Positions 7,054 through 12,872 of a stretch of 13,225 nt of DNA are shown piece by piece. Source of the DNA: an uncultured Clostridia bacterium (GTDB lineage Bacteria; Bacillota; Clostridia; Christensenellales; Aristaeellaceae). The stretch spans positions 1 to 13,225 of the forward strand of contig CAMOUF010000097.1 of assembly GCA_946626395.1 (NCBI GenBank), in the 5' to 3' direction. Under the pieces are notes generated by a model. It did not search any database. It saw nothing but the letters and a program-made list of their open reading frames with translations, and was not told the origin of the DNA. A program made the translations under genes and the position numbers. Position 1 is the first letter of the stretch. Every line of letters begins with the position of its first letter.

Positions 7054-7084
7054 GGACTGCCGCTTTTCAGGCGGCAGTCCTTTT
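7054..7084 (+). terminator. Rho-independent terminator of the xpt-BMP unit
   Basis: A perfect 10-bp GC-rich stem (GGACTGCCGC 7054-7063 with 7071-7080) and a 7-nt loop, followed by TTTTATAT. It starts 22 bp after the BMP stop. Confidence 0.92.
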
Positions 7085-7102
7085 ATATGCTTGTCAGCTT
7101 AT

Positions 7103-7199
7103 CCCAGCTGCATAGGATCGCCAACGGCGGGTGATGCGGGTTCAGGGGGGAAAGCCCGGACAATCCCTGGACCCACAGCTGGCGATATTGCACCGTTGG
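7103..7199. other. Intergenic segment with crossing inverted repeats (possible structured RNA)
   Basis: Four sets of complementary segments occur in under 100 bp. CCAGCTG (7104-7110) pairs with CAGCTGG (7176-7182). CCAACGG (7121-7127) pairs with CCGTTGG (7193-7199), crossing the first pair as in a pseudoknot. GGGTTCAGGG (7138-7147) pairs with 7165-7174 over 10 bp with one G-T. ATCGCC (7117-7122) can pair with GGCGAT (7181-7186) as an alternative. No credible gene lies here, and the strand is unknown. The following 7200-7333 holds nothing further I can name. Confidence 0.35.
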
Positions 7200-7333
7200 G
7201 GGGCAGAAGCACAACGGCATCAAGCCATATTTCCGCGTCCCTCTCAGTATCAGCGGAAACCAGGTTGTTTTTACATCTAAAGCATTATCCGCTATTGGAG
7301 TCCAGAGGATGAAATCCTTTGGTGCAGGGGTAC

Positions 7334-7443
7334 GGGGGACGAACCGCCGATGACCGCCTGTGGCGGGAATCTCATCGGCGGTGAGATCAGCCGAAACGAG
7401 CAATGTCCGCATCAAGCGGACTTGCGACGATTGAGGCTGCGGA
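7334..7443 (-). repeat. Two-hairpin structured repeat, copy B
   Basis: Reverse-complement partner of 1431-1540, of the same length. Read on the minus strand, hairpin 1 is GCAA plus GTCCGC, loop TTGAT, GCGGAC, a bulged A and TTGC (7425-7400). Hairpin 2 has the 10-bp stem CCGCCGATGA with TCATCGGCGG (7381-7372 with 7353-7344), a GATTC bulge, and the same CCGCC-ACA-GGCGG core. Five of ten outer base pairs differ from copy A, each by a paired change. It lies about 315 bp after the stop of the minus-strand lipoprotein gene and reads in the same direction. Confidence 0.85.
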
Positions 7444-7509
7444 TCGCATAGGACCCTGCCTCGTCGTTATCTTTTGCCACATGACTGTTATGATTTTAGA
7501 ACGCGAATA

Positions 7510-7639
7510 GTATAAGCTGTAAGTTCCAAGTTCTAAGCTGGATTTTGTCAAGCACAATAGAGCGTGCACAAATTTCAAGTCTATTTTGCTTGGAACTTAG
7601 AACTTAGAACTAAGAACTAAGAGCTTTGAACTTAGAACC
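7510..7639. repeat. Inverted heptad-array element (TTAGAAC type)
   Basis: The right half (7590-7638) is seven contiguous 7-nt units: TTGGAAC, TTAGAAC twice, TAAGAAC, TAAGAGC, TTTGAAC and TTAGAAC. The left half (7510-7536) carries the complement in the same 7-nt phase: GTATAA, GCTGTAA, GTTCCAA, GTTCTAA. The halves can pair into a long imperfect hairpin around a ~50-nt unique centre. The design equals that of 11768-11978 and 12873-13090, but the unit is different. There are no coding signals. Confidence 0.75.
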
Positions 7640-7660
7640 TTTACAAATCATAAACACCAT

Positions 7661-7704
7661 AAAAAAGCCGGTATCCGCTTCGGTGGGCGGGTACTGGCTT
7701 TTTT
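7661..7704. terminator. Bidirectional hairpin terminator
   Basis: AAAAAAGCCGGTA (7661-7673) pairs with TACTGGCTTTTTT (7692-7704) with one G-T pair, and a small inner CCGC/GCGG stem. The A-run on one side and T-run on the other allow termination in both directions. For the minus strand it is the second, distal terminator of the lipoprotein gene. Confidence 0.82.
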
Positions 7705-7716
7705 CCGGAAAAGAAC

Positions 7717-7743
7717 AGCGGGAGGCTCAAGGAGCCTCCCGCT
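7717..7743 (-). terminator. Proximal terminator of the peptidase-like lipoprotein gene
   Basis: A perfect 12-bp stem (7717-7728 with 7732-7743) and a 3-nt loop, 15 bp after the minus-strand stop, followed on that strand by GTTCTTTT. The T-run is modest, which may be why a second terminator lies at 7661-7704. Confidence 0.75.
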
Positions 7744-7758
7744 AAATGGAAAGACGGA

Positions 7759-8967
7759 TCACATATAGATAAAGATGATTTTATAATGTCTTTCGTTGAC
7801 AGGCTTTTGCGCAGGCGCTTGCGTGGGAATGGGGGAGGGGAGGGGCGCAGGGGCCGCTGTTTCCGGGGGCTGCGTCTGGAGTGCAGGCGGCTCGGTGGGG
7901 GAAGGCGGCGGGCTGGCCGCGATGGGAACGATCTGGCTGGAATCCGGGGTTGCGGCGGGCTCGGGGAAAATGACCGGCGCAGCGGACGCCTCCGGATCAG
8001 GTGCTTGCGGCGCAGCGGTTTCTTCCGGCTCCTGGCCGGGCTCGTTTGCAATCAGATCATCCAGGTCAACCTCTGTGGCCCGGCGGGACCACTGGCTCCA
8101 GTTGCCGTACACGTCCCAGGCGCGCATATCGTTGGGATCCAGGAAGGCCACCATGCCTTCGTCCAAATCCACCAGGTTCAGGGGGATGGGCGCGGCGTCT
8201 TCTGTCCACTGATCGTCTCCCCAGAAGTCGATCTGGTCATACGCCCTGTGGATGCGCAGGCCGGGGAATTTGCTGATATCGGAAATGAGGGTGGTATTTC
8301 CCAGGTTGGCGCCCCGGAAGCCCCAGTTAATGAACATTTGGTTGTAAGCCGTGCCGGAGCACTGAATGAACCGCACCCGGTTTTCCTTCACGCTGTACAC
8401 CATGGCGCTGTGCTGATGGAAGCCCTTTTCATCGGAGTATTCCACGCGGATGATGTCGCCCACCCGCAGCCCGCCGGCTTCCCAGACGGAATTGAACATC
8501 TGCCATTTTCCATGGGGATTCACTTCGCCGGAAAGCAGATAGCCTAAAAACTGACAGAAGCCGAAGCATTCGCCCCAGCCAAAGGCGTTGGGCATGCCGC
8601 CGTTGATTTCGTTCCATTCCCAGCGGCAGCCGTACCATCCCCGGTTGTAGAAATAATCCTCGCCCTTGGCCTCAGCCTGAAACTGGGAGGATTGGGTCCA
8701 TCCCTTTTTGTTTTCATGGCCGTGATAATTTTGGGCTATGTCTGCTTTGGTTACCCAATACCAGCCATCATTCAGGTCATAGGCTTCCAGAATGGCGTCC
8801 AGGTTTTCCGTGGTATAAACGCCCCGGAAACGGGTATCTACAAAGCGGAATTCTTCAGGGACGGCATAGTCGTACTCATAATTTTCCAAGTACTCTCCTA
8901 CGCCCTCCGGCAGGCAGCCCACCAGCAAAATCAGAGCCGCAGCCAAAGAAATCCATTTCTTCTTCAT
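7759..8967 (-). CDS. Lipoprotein with NlpC/P60- or CHAP-like cysteine peptidase core and Pro-rich tail
   Basis: Encodes 402 residues. The ATG at 8967 has GAGGA (8980-8976) 8 nt upstream; an earlier in-frame TTG has none. The signal ends LLVGC with the lipid Cys at 18. Residues 120-205 resemble papain-like cell-wall hydrolases: WGECFGFCQFLGYLLSG gives a candidate nucleophile Cys134 (compare DCSGF of NlpC/P60), RVGDIIRVEY (168-177) matches the family GD-hydrophobic strand, and FHQHSAMVYSV gives a candidate catalytic His186. Peptidoglycan peptide or amide cleavage at the cell surface is therefore inferred, not shown. Residues about 308-390 are Pro/Ala/Glu-rich with many PxP and PAP steps, like a wall-spanning linker, and end in an odd hydrophobic IIFIYM tail. 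It is monocistronic, with its own promoter and two terminators. Confidence 0.8.
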   Translation of the reverse strand: MKKKWISLAAALILLVGCLPEGVGEYLENYEYDYAVPEEFRFVDTRFRGVYTTENLDAILEAYDLNDGWYWVTKADIAQNYHGHENKKGWTQSSQFQAEAKGEDYFYNRGWYGCRWEWNEINGGMPNAFGWGECFGFCQFLGYLLSGEVNPHGKWQMFNSVWEAGGLRVGDIIRVEYSDEKGFHQHSAMVYSVKENRVRFIQCSGTAYNQMFINWGFRGANLGNTTLISDISKFPGLRIHRAYDQIDFWGDDQWTEDAAPIPLNLVDLDEGMVAFLDPNDMRAWDVYGNWSQWSRRATEVDLDDLIANEPGQEPEETAAPQAPDPEASAAPVIFPEPAATPDSSQIVPIAASPPPSPTEPPALQTQPPETAAPAPLPSPIPTQAPAQKPVNERHYKIIFIYM

Positions 8968-8992
8968 TATCAGTATCCTCAGCGTCAAAATG

Positions 8993-9011
8993 AAGGGATA
9001 AAAAATCCCTT
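8993..9011 (-). promoter_or_regulatory. 5' UTR hairpin of the lipoprotein mRNA
   Basis: AAGGGAT (8993-8999) pairs perfectly with ATCCCTT (9005-9011) around a 5-nt loop. On the minus strand it lies at the expected 5' end of the transcript, 13 nt before the ribosome site. It may stabilise the mRNA. Confidence 0.4.
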
Positions 9012-9015
9012 TTGT

Positions 9016-9044
9016 ATTTTAACACAATATCAGAGAAAATGGAA
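9016..9044 (-). promoter_or_regulatory. Possible extended -10 promoter of the lipoprotein gene
   Basis: On the minus strand TAAAAT (9021-9016) is preceded by TGT, an extended -10. A weak -35 TTCCAT (9044-9039) lies 17 nt upstream. The surroundings are AT-rich. This places the start near 9009. Confidence 0.45.
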
Positions 9045-9238
9045 TATCTATTGATCTATTTTTCATAATAATGTAACATTTTTATAAAATTGGAAGATAA
9101 TTGGTTTGCCATTCTCCTTTGCGGAGCGCTTGAAGCAAAGAAGCTTCCAAGCATACAGCGTGGAAATGAATTTGCTTTTCCATGGGCTGCCTGCAAGCCT
9201 GTCAGGCTGAATTCACCTGAACGCTCCTTGACAAAATC
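9045..9238. other. Intergenic DNA without an assignable feature
   Basis: Between the lipoprotein promoter and the DUF378 terminator. A small AGCCT-GTC-AGGCT hairpin (9199-9211) is present. An open plus-strand frame crosses this stretch but starts at TTG, has no ribosome site and runs through the terminator. I see no gene, RNA or repeat. Confidence 0.5.
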
Positions 9239-9280
9239 AAAAAAGGGGAGACCGGAACGCCGCCGGTCCCCCGCTTTTTA
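9239..9280 (-). terminator. Terminator of the DUF378 gene
   Basis: GACCGG pairs with CCGGTC, extended by GGGG with CCCC after a bulge, and flanked by an A-run at 9239-9244 (T-run on the minus strand). It lies 6 bp after the DUF378 stop. Confidence 0.8.
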
Positions 9281-9285
9281 TCTGA

Positions 9286-9489
9286 TCAGTCCTTGACCGG
9301 GCTGCGGTCCCGGAACAGCAGGGAAACGCACCAGAGCCCGGCGGCCCCCACCAAAGCATAAATGACGCGGCTTACCAGCGCCCCCTGGCCGCCGAACAGA
9401 TAGGCCACCAGATCAAACTGGAAAATGCCGATCAGGCCCCAGTTAATGGCCCCGATGATCACCAGCAGCAGCGCAATTTTATCTGCCAT
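9286..9489 (-). CDS. DUF378 family small membrane protein
   Basis: Encodes 67 residues with two membrane helices (about 4-22 and 40-58). The pattern LLVIIGAINWGLIGIFQFD then LFGG and SRVIYALVGAAGL is typical of DUF378: an INWGL motif after the first helix, an LFG loop and a Gly-rich second helix. The function of this family is unknown. The ATG at 9489 has AAGGAGG (9504-9498) 8 nt upstream. It is monocistronic, with a terminator directly after it. It is divergent from the dehydratase gene, with 226 bp between. I find no clear -10 for it. Confidence 0.9.
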   Translation of the reverse strand: MADKIALLLVIIGAINWGLIGIFQFDLVAYLFGGQGALVSRVIYALVGAAGLWCVSLLFRDRSPVKD

Positions 9490-9580
9490 CGTTTTTTCCT
9501 CCTTTTTCTATTCATACACAGTATGCCGGAAATATGAAAAAAATATGCGGAAAAGGAATTTGAAGTTTATGGAATTGTAA

Positions 9581-9609
9581 TAGACGAAAAAATAAAATAA
9601 TGATATAAT
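9581..9609 (+). promoter_or_regulatory. Promoter of the dehydratase gene
   Basis: TAGACG (9581-9586, four of six matches to TTGACA), a 17-nt spacer, and TGATATAAT, which is a perfect extended -10 with TATAAT at 9604-9609. The start would be near 9616, giving a ~100-nt leader. That leader holds two short hairpins, CCAGC/GCTGG (9618-9636) and GCCTG/CAGGC (9643-9664). They match no riboswitch I know. Confidence 0.65.
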
Positions 9610-9702
9610 AGGTATATCCAGCTAAAACTGGCTGGCTTTGGTTGCCTGAAAAAACATTTCCAGGCGAACAGAAAAGCGGTTATTCCATTATGCATATATG
9701 GT

Positions 9703-9707
9703 AAGGA
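9703..9707 (+). promoter_or_regulatory. Ribosome binding site that decides the dehydratase start
   Basis: AAGGA 8 nt before the ATG at 9716. The earlier in-frame ATG at 9698 has no purine-rich site in front of it, so the start at 9716 is preferred. Confidence 0.6.
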
Positions 9708-9715
9708 ATGATTCT

Positions 9716-11665
9716 ATGACAATGAAACGCAAGCACAAATTGCGCTGGACGCTGATGCTGTATGATACAGCCATATATTTGTTCAGCGCTATTCTGGTTC
9801 TTGTGCTCTACCCCAGCAGCATCGACCATTTGACGCCGCCCCAGATCACCATGCACGCGGCCCTGGGCCTTGTGTGCGTCATGGCTGCCCGGCTGTTTAC
9901 CAAAGCTTATGAACGGATTTGGCGCTACGCGGGGCCCAAGGAATACATCTGGCTGATGGTTTCCGACGCCATCGCCTCTGCGGCTTACCTGCTTCTTCGA
10001 TCCCTGCTGCCCCGCAACATCACGTTTATCCGCAGCCTGTCGATGTTTACGCTGAACCTGCTGGGCTGCATCATCATCCGGCTGCTGTATCAGTTCGTAT
10101 ACCAGAACCGCATGAAGCACACGCGGCTGGAAAAATTTTTCCTTGTTCTGCTCAAGGCGTTTACCGGCTCGGTTTTTGCTGATGAAGCGCCTGCCTCCAA
10201 CAAAATCAAAATCGCCATCGTGGGCGCGGGCAGCGTGGGCGCTATGCTGGCGGACGAATTGATCCAGAATCCGAAAGCCACGTATCAGCCCGTCTGCTTT
10301 GTGGATATCGACCGGGAAAAGGTGGGCAGGGAAATATACGGCGTGCCCGTGCTGGCCAGCGAACAGGGCCTGAGCAATAAACTGAGCCACCTTCAGGTGC
10401 AGGAAGTGGTGTTCGCCCTGCCCAACGTGACCACCGAGCGGCGGAAGGAACTGTATACCCTGTATAAGGGCATGGGCTATAAAATCAAAGCCTACGACTA
10501 TCCCACCCTGAATGTGGACGACAACAGCAAGCGCCGCCTCCATGACTTTGATATCGAGGATCTGCTGTTCCGCAGCGCCAACCAATTCCTGAATGAGGAA
10601 ACCATGGCCTGGTACCGGGGCAAAAACGTGCTCATTACCGGCGGCGGCGGCTCCATCGGGTCCGAGCTGGCCCGGCAGATCGCCCGCTGCCAGCCCGCCC
10701 GGCTGACCATCCTGGACGTGTATGAAAACGGCGCGTATGATATCCAGCAGGAATTGCGCATCCGCTACGGCCACAGCCTGAACCTGCGGGTGGAAATCGC
10801 CAGCGTGTGCGATGCGGGCAAGGTGAATAAGATTTTTGCCGAGCATACCCCCGATATCGTGCTCCACGCCGCGGCCCACAAGCACGTGCCCCTGATGGAG
10901 CGCAACGTGTGCGAGGCGGTGAGCAATAATGTGTTCGGCACCCTGAACGTGGTGGAGGCCTGCGAGAAATATCATGTCAAGCGCTTCATCATGGTCAGCA
11001 CCGACAAGGCCGTGAACCCCACCAACGTCATGGGGGCCACCAAGCGCATGTGCGAAATGATCGTGCAGAGCCGCAGCGGGGAAAATACCTCCTTCTCGGC
11101 CACCCGCTTTGGCAATGTGCTGGGCTCCAATGGTTCGGTGATTCCTTTGTTCAAGCGGCAAATCGCCAACGGCGGCCCCATTACCATTACTGATAAGCGC
11201 ATCATCCGCTATTTCATGACTATTCCCGAAGCCTCCCAGCTGGTGATGACCTCCGGGGCCATGGCCAAAAACGGAGAGCTGTATGTGCTGGATATGGGCA
11301 AGCCGGTGAAGATTCTGGATCTGGCGGAAAACATGATTCGCCTGTCCGGCTTTGAGCCCTATAAGGATATCGATATCGTGGAAGTGGGCATGCGGCCCGG
11401 CGAAAAGCTGTATGAAGAGCTGCTGATCAAAACCGAAGAGCTGGACAAGACCGATAACAACATGATCTTCGTGGAGCGGGACAAGCCTCTCTCCCAGCAG
11501 GAAATCGAAACGAAGCTGGATATCCTGCGCGACGCCCTGGAAACCCAGAGCAACCGCGTGGTGAAGGACGCCCTGATGCGGGTGGTGCCCACCTATCATC
11601 GGCCCGAGGAAGTGAACCAGAACGCTATCGAGGCCGAGGAAATGCGCATTGCCAGCGGGGCCTGA
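9716..11665 (+). CDS. Membrane UDP-sugar 4,6-dehydratase, WbpM/CapD/EpsC type
   Basis: Likely converts UDP-GlcNAc or a similar sugar to its 4-keto-6-deoxy form, the first step to modified sugars in surface glycans. It has 649 residues. The N-terminus has about four hydrophobic segments (12-32, 46-61, 78-98, 108-128). A first Rossmann-like domain begins KIAIVGAGSVG (165-175). The catalytic SDR domain begins NVLITGGGGSIGSE (304-317), with HAAAHKHVPLME (384-395). Ser428, Met439 and Lys443 (VSTDKAV then MGATK) form the Ser-Met-Lys triad described for WbpM in place of Ser-Tyr-Lys. Length and order match the large membrane subfamily. The C-terminus has RPGEKLYEELL (560-570), typical of it. No other polysaccharide gene is nearby, so the product glycan is unknown. 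The specific substrate cannot be read from sequence. Confidence 0.93.
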   Translation: MTMKRKHKLRWTLMLYDTAIYLFSAILVLVLYPSSIDHLTPPQITMHAALGLVCVMAARLFTKAYERIWRYAGPKEYIWLMVSDAIASAAYLLLRSLLPRNITFIRSLSMFTLNLLGCIIIRLLYQFVYQNRMKHTRLEKFFLVLLKAFTGSVFADEAPASNKIKIAIVGAGSVGAMLADELIQNPKATYQPVCFVDIDREKVGREIYGVPVLASEQGLSNKLSHLQVQEVVFALPNVTTERRKELYTLYKGMGYKIKAYDYPTLNVDDNSKRRLHDFDIEDLLFRSANQFLNEETMAWYRGKNVLITGGGGSIGSELARQIARCQPARLTILDVYENGAYDIQQELRIRYGHSLNLRVEIASVCDAGKVNKIFAEHTPDIVLHAAAHKHVPLMERNVCEAVSNNVFGTLNVVEACEKYHVKRFIMVSTDKAVNPTNVMGATKRMCEMIVQSRSGENTSFSATRFGNVLGSNGSVIPLFKRQIANGGPITITDKRIIRYFMTIPEASQLVMTSGAMAKNGELYVLDMGKPVKILDLAENMIRLSGFEPYKDIDIVEVGMRPGEKLYEELLIKTEELDKTDNNMIFVERDKPLSQQEIETKLDILRDALETQSNRVVKDALMRVVPTYHRPEEVNQNAIEAEEMRIASGA

Positions 11666-11696
11666 TGGGCGGACAAAGAATTTATACTGAAAAAAC

Positions 11697-11737
11697 ACAG
11701 CCGACGGCAAGCCGTGAATCGACGGGCCGTCGGCTGT
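11697..11737 (+). terminator. Hairpin after the dehydratase gene
   Basis: A perfect 12-bp stem ACAGCCGACGGC (11697-11708) with 11726-11737, and a 17-nt loop that can fold a second CCGT/ACGG stem. An A-run (11691-11696) precedes it, but only TGTATT follows. Termination is likely but not textbook on the plus strand. Confidence 0.7.
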
Positions 11738-11767
11738 TGTATTGCAAAAAAACTGATCAGGCAAAGG

Positions 11768-11978
11768 GCACTTTCAATCACCAGGCAATAGGCAATAGGC
11801 AATAGGCAATAGTAGAAAGAGTGCAGTGTGCAGGTTTCAGAGTACAGAGAATATAAACGGACACAAACAACGCATCCAGACTTGGAACGGCAAAAATATC
11901 TGAACTCTCAACTCTTCACTCTGAGCTCTCTTTCTATTGCCTAATGCCTATTGCCTATTGCCTATTCGCTTAAAGTGT
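11768..11978. repeat. Inverted heptad-array element, copy E1 (CAATAGG/CTATTGC type)
   Basis: About 210 bp. The left arm (11786-11855) is ten contiguous 7-nt units: CAATAGG three times, CAATAGT, AGAAAGA, GTGCAGT, GTGCAGG, TTTCAGA, GTACAGA and GAATATA. The right arm (11899-11968) mirrors it with ten units from TCTGAAC to CTATTGC and CTATTCG. A ~43-nt non-repetitive centre lies between. The ends are short imperfect inverted repeats (GCACTTTC and TAAAGTGT). Copy E2 at 12873-13090 has the same orientation, with only 4 differences in the ~137-bp stretch between the end arrays. There is no transposase, so it is a non-autonomous or passive element. Similar heptanucleotide tandem repeats (STRR) are known from cyanobacteria. 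Confidence 0.9.
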
Positions 11979-11983
11979 ACTTT

Positions 11984-12019
11984 AAAATAAAAACGCCGCG
12001 CCGGAATTCCGGCGCGGCG
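11984..12019 (-). terminator. Terminator of hsp20
   Basis: A perfect palindrome, CGCCGCGCCGGAA (11994-12006) with 12007-12019, followed on the minus strand by TTTTTATTTT. It lies 9 bp after the hsp20 stop and 5 bp before the end of element E1. Confidence 0.9.
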
Positions 12020-12028
12020 GGAAGAGGG

Positions 12029-12481
12029 TCAGCCTTCGATCATGATCTGCTTTTTCTCGGGCACCTTCCGGGCGTCCTTCTTGGGGATCAGCAGGGTCAG
12101 CACACCGTTTTCATACTTGGCCTTGATGTCCTCTTCGGTGATGCTGCCGCCCACATAGAAGCTGCGCTGCATAGCGCCCACATAGCGCTCCTGCCGCAGG
12201 ATCTTGCCCTTGCTTTCCTTTTCCAGGGTCTTTTCGGTGGAGATGGTGAGATAGCCACTGTTCAGCTCCAGCTTGATTTCATCCTTGCTGAAGCCGGGCA
12301 GGTCCACGCAGACCTCGTAGCCGTCTTCGGTTTCCTTCACGTCGGTCTTCATCATGCGGCTGGCATTCTTGCCGTAGAGGGCGTGCTCCGGACGGTTCAG
12401 GCCCCGGAAAAAGCTGCGGTCAAAATCATCAAACATATCCATCAAATTTTCGCCAAATACAGTGGGAAGATAAGTGCTCAT
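12029..12481 (-). CDS. Small heat-shock protein Hsp20 (alpha-crystallin family)
   Basis: ATP-independent holdase that binds unfolding proteins in the cytoplasm and hands them to DnaK/DnaJ. It has 150 residues. The start at 12481 follows GGAGG (12493-12489) at 7 nt; the longer open frame covers only the leader. The N-terminal arm MSTYLPTVFGENLMDMFDDF is typical of clostridial Hsp18/Hsp20. The alpha-crystallin domain runs from about 45 to 135, with MKTDVKETEDGYEVCVDLPGF at its start (44-64) and the signature ENGVLTLLIPK (124-134). The Ile-x-Ile motif IMI (146-148) near the C-terminus is the usual oligomer contact. It is regulated by a CtsR-type operator over the promoter and is monocistronic with a strong terminator. 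Copies of the heptad-array element lie on both sides of it. Confidence 0.95.
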   Translation of the reverse strand: MSTYLPTVFGENLMDMFDDFDRSFFRGLNRPEHALYGKNASRMMKTDVKETEDGYEVCVDLPGFSKDEIKLELNSGYLTISTEKTLEKESKGKILRQERYVGAMQRSFYVGGSITEEDIKAKYENGVLTLLIPKKDARKVPEKKQIMIEG

Positions 12482-12488
12482 TATAATT

Positions 12489-12493
12489 CCTCC
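12489..12493 (-). promoter_or_regulatory. Ribosome binding site that decides the hsp20 start
   Basis: GGAGG on the minus strand, 7 nt before the ATG at 12481. A CCCTCCC stretch in the same leader (12563-12557) is complementary to it and could mask it. Confidence 0.7.
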
Positions 12494-12594
12494 ATTCATT
12501 GAAACCTGCGTCGCCGGTGCGTCCGGCCTCCGCGGGTGTTGTTTTTTTATCCATCCGGGAGGGCTTTCCTTTTTCTCTCCCTTTTGGTGACCAT

Positions 12595-12630
12595 AGTATA
12601 TAATAAAGGTCAAAGAAAGTCAAAGTCAAA
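12595..12630 (-). promoter_or_regulatory. Sigma-A promoter of hsp20 with CtsR operator
   Basis: On the minus strand TTGACT (12623-12618), a 17-nt spacer and TATACT (12600-12595). On the plus strand the same DNA reads GGTCAAA (12608-12614), GAA, AGTCAAA (12618-12624). This is a perfect match to the CtsR consensus RGTCAAA-NAN-RGTCAAA. A third AGTCAAA (12624-12630) overlaps by one base. The operator covers the -35 and spacer, so CtsR binding would block RNA polymerase until heat shock. Confidence 0.88.
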
Positions 12631-12786
12631 TTAATGCGCGGAATCCTGTATTTCACGGATTTCGTCCTATTATCTCTTGATTTCTTTCAATTTTAAATAA
12701 TTTCTCATTATTTCGTGTTATTTTATTTTTTCTGAAAACGGGAGCCCCGGAGCAAAGAAAACCGGCGCTGCCATCCAGCAAGCAAA
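12631..12786. other. AT-rich intergenic spacer
   Basis: Between the hsp20 promoter and the terminator of the next minus-strand gene. Positions 12670-12735 are strongly AT-rich with short T- and A-runs, which could act as an UP-like element for the hsp20 promoter. No gene or repeat is seen. Confidence 0.4.
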
Positions 12787-12837
12787 AAACCGGAGCGGGG
12801 GATCGCCGTTTCCTGTGCTGATCCCTCGCTCCGGTTT
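12787..12837 (-). terminator. Terminator, probably of the release factor gene
   Basis: 18-nt arms 12787-12804 and 12820-12837 with one mismatch and a 15-nt loop, followed on the minus strand by TTTTTTGCTT. The nearest upstream minus-strand gene is the one ending at 13118, and element E2 lies between them. Confidence 0.82.
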
Positions 12838-12872
12838 GGATGAAAAGGCTGTTTTGCTGAGTCGCTGAAAGA

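Noticed and set aside
7083..7415. 110-residue minus-strand frame in the gap after the BMP gene
   Set aside because: It runs from the structured repeat copy B into the crossing inverted repeats and has no ribosome site. The peptide similarity to the frame across copy A only mirrors the repeat.
9090..9296. 68-residue plus-strand frame before the DUF378 terminator
   Set aside because: TTG start without ribosome site. It crosses a terminator and the end of the DUF378 gene.
9680..11764. 694-residue open frame on the minus strand opposite the dehydratase gene
   Set aside because: It is a GC-driven shadow rich in His and Gly, with no domain and no ribosome site, while the plus strand encodes a textbook enzyme.
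11786..11968. CRISPR array
   Set aside because: Repeats are 7 nt and contiguous without spacers, and the arrays are inverted copies of each other. No cas genes.
11951..12502. 183-residue plus-strand frame over hsp20
   Set aside because: It starts in the heptad array and is otherwise the antisense of hsp20.
12608..12630. CtsR half-sites as another heptad array of the E1/E2 type
   Set aside because: They are also 7 nt long, but the spacing (3 nt, then one-base overlap) and exact CtsR consensus fit an operator. There is no inverted partner array.
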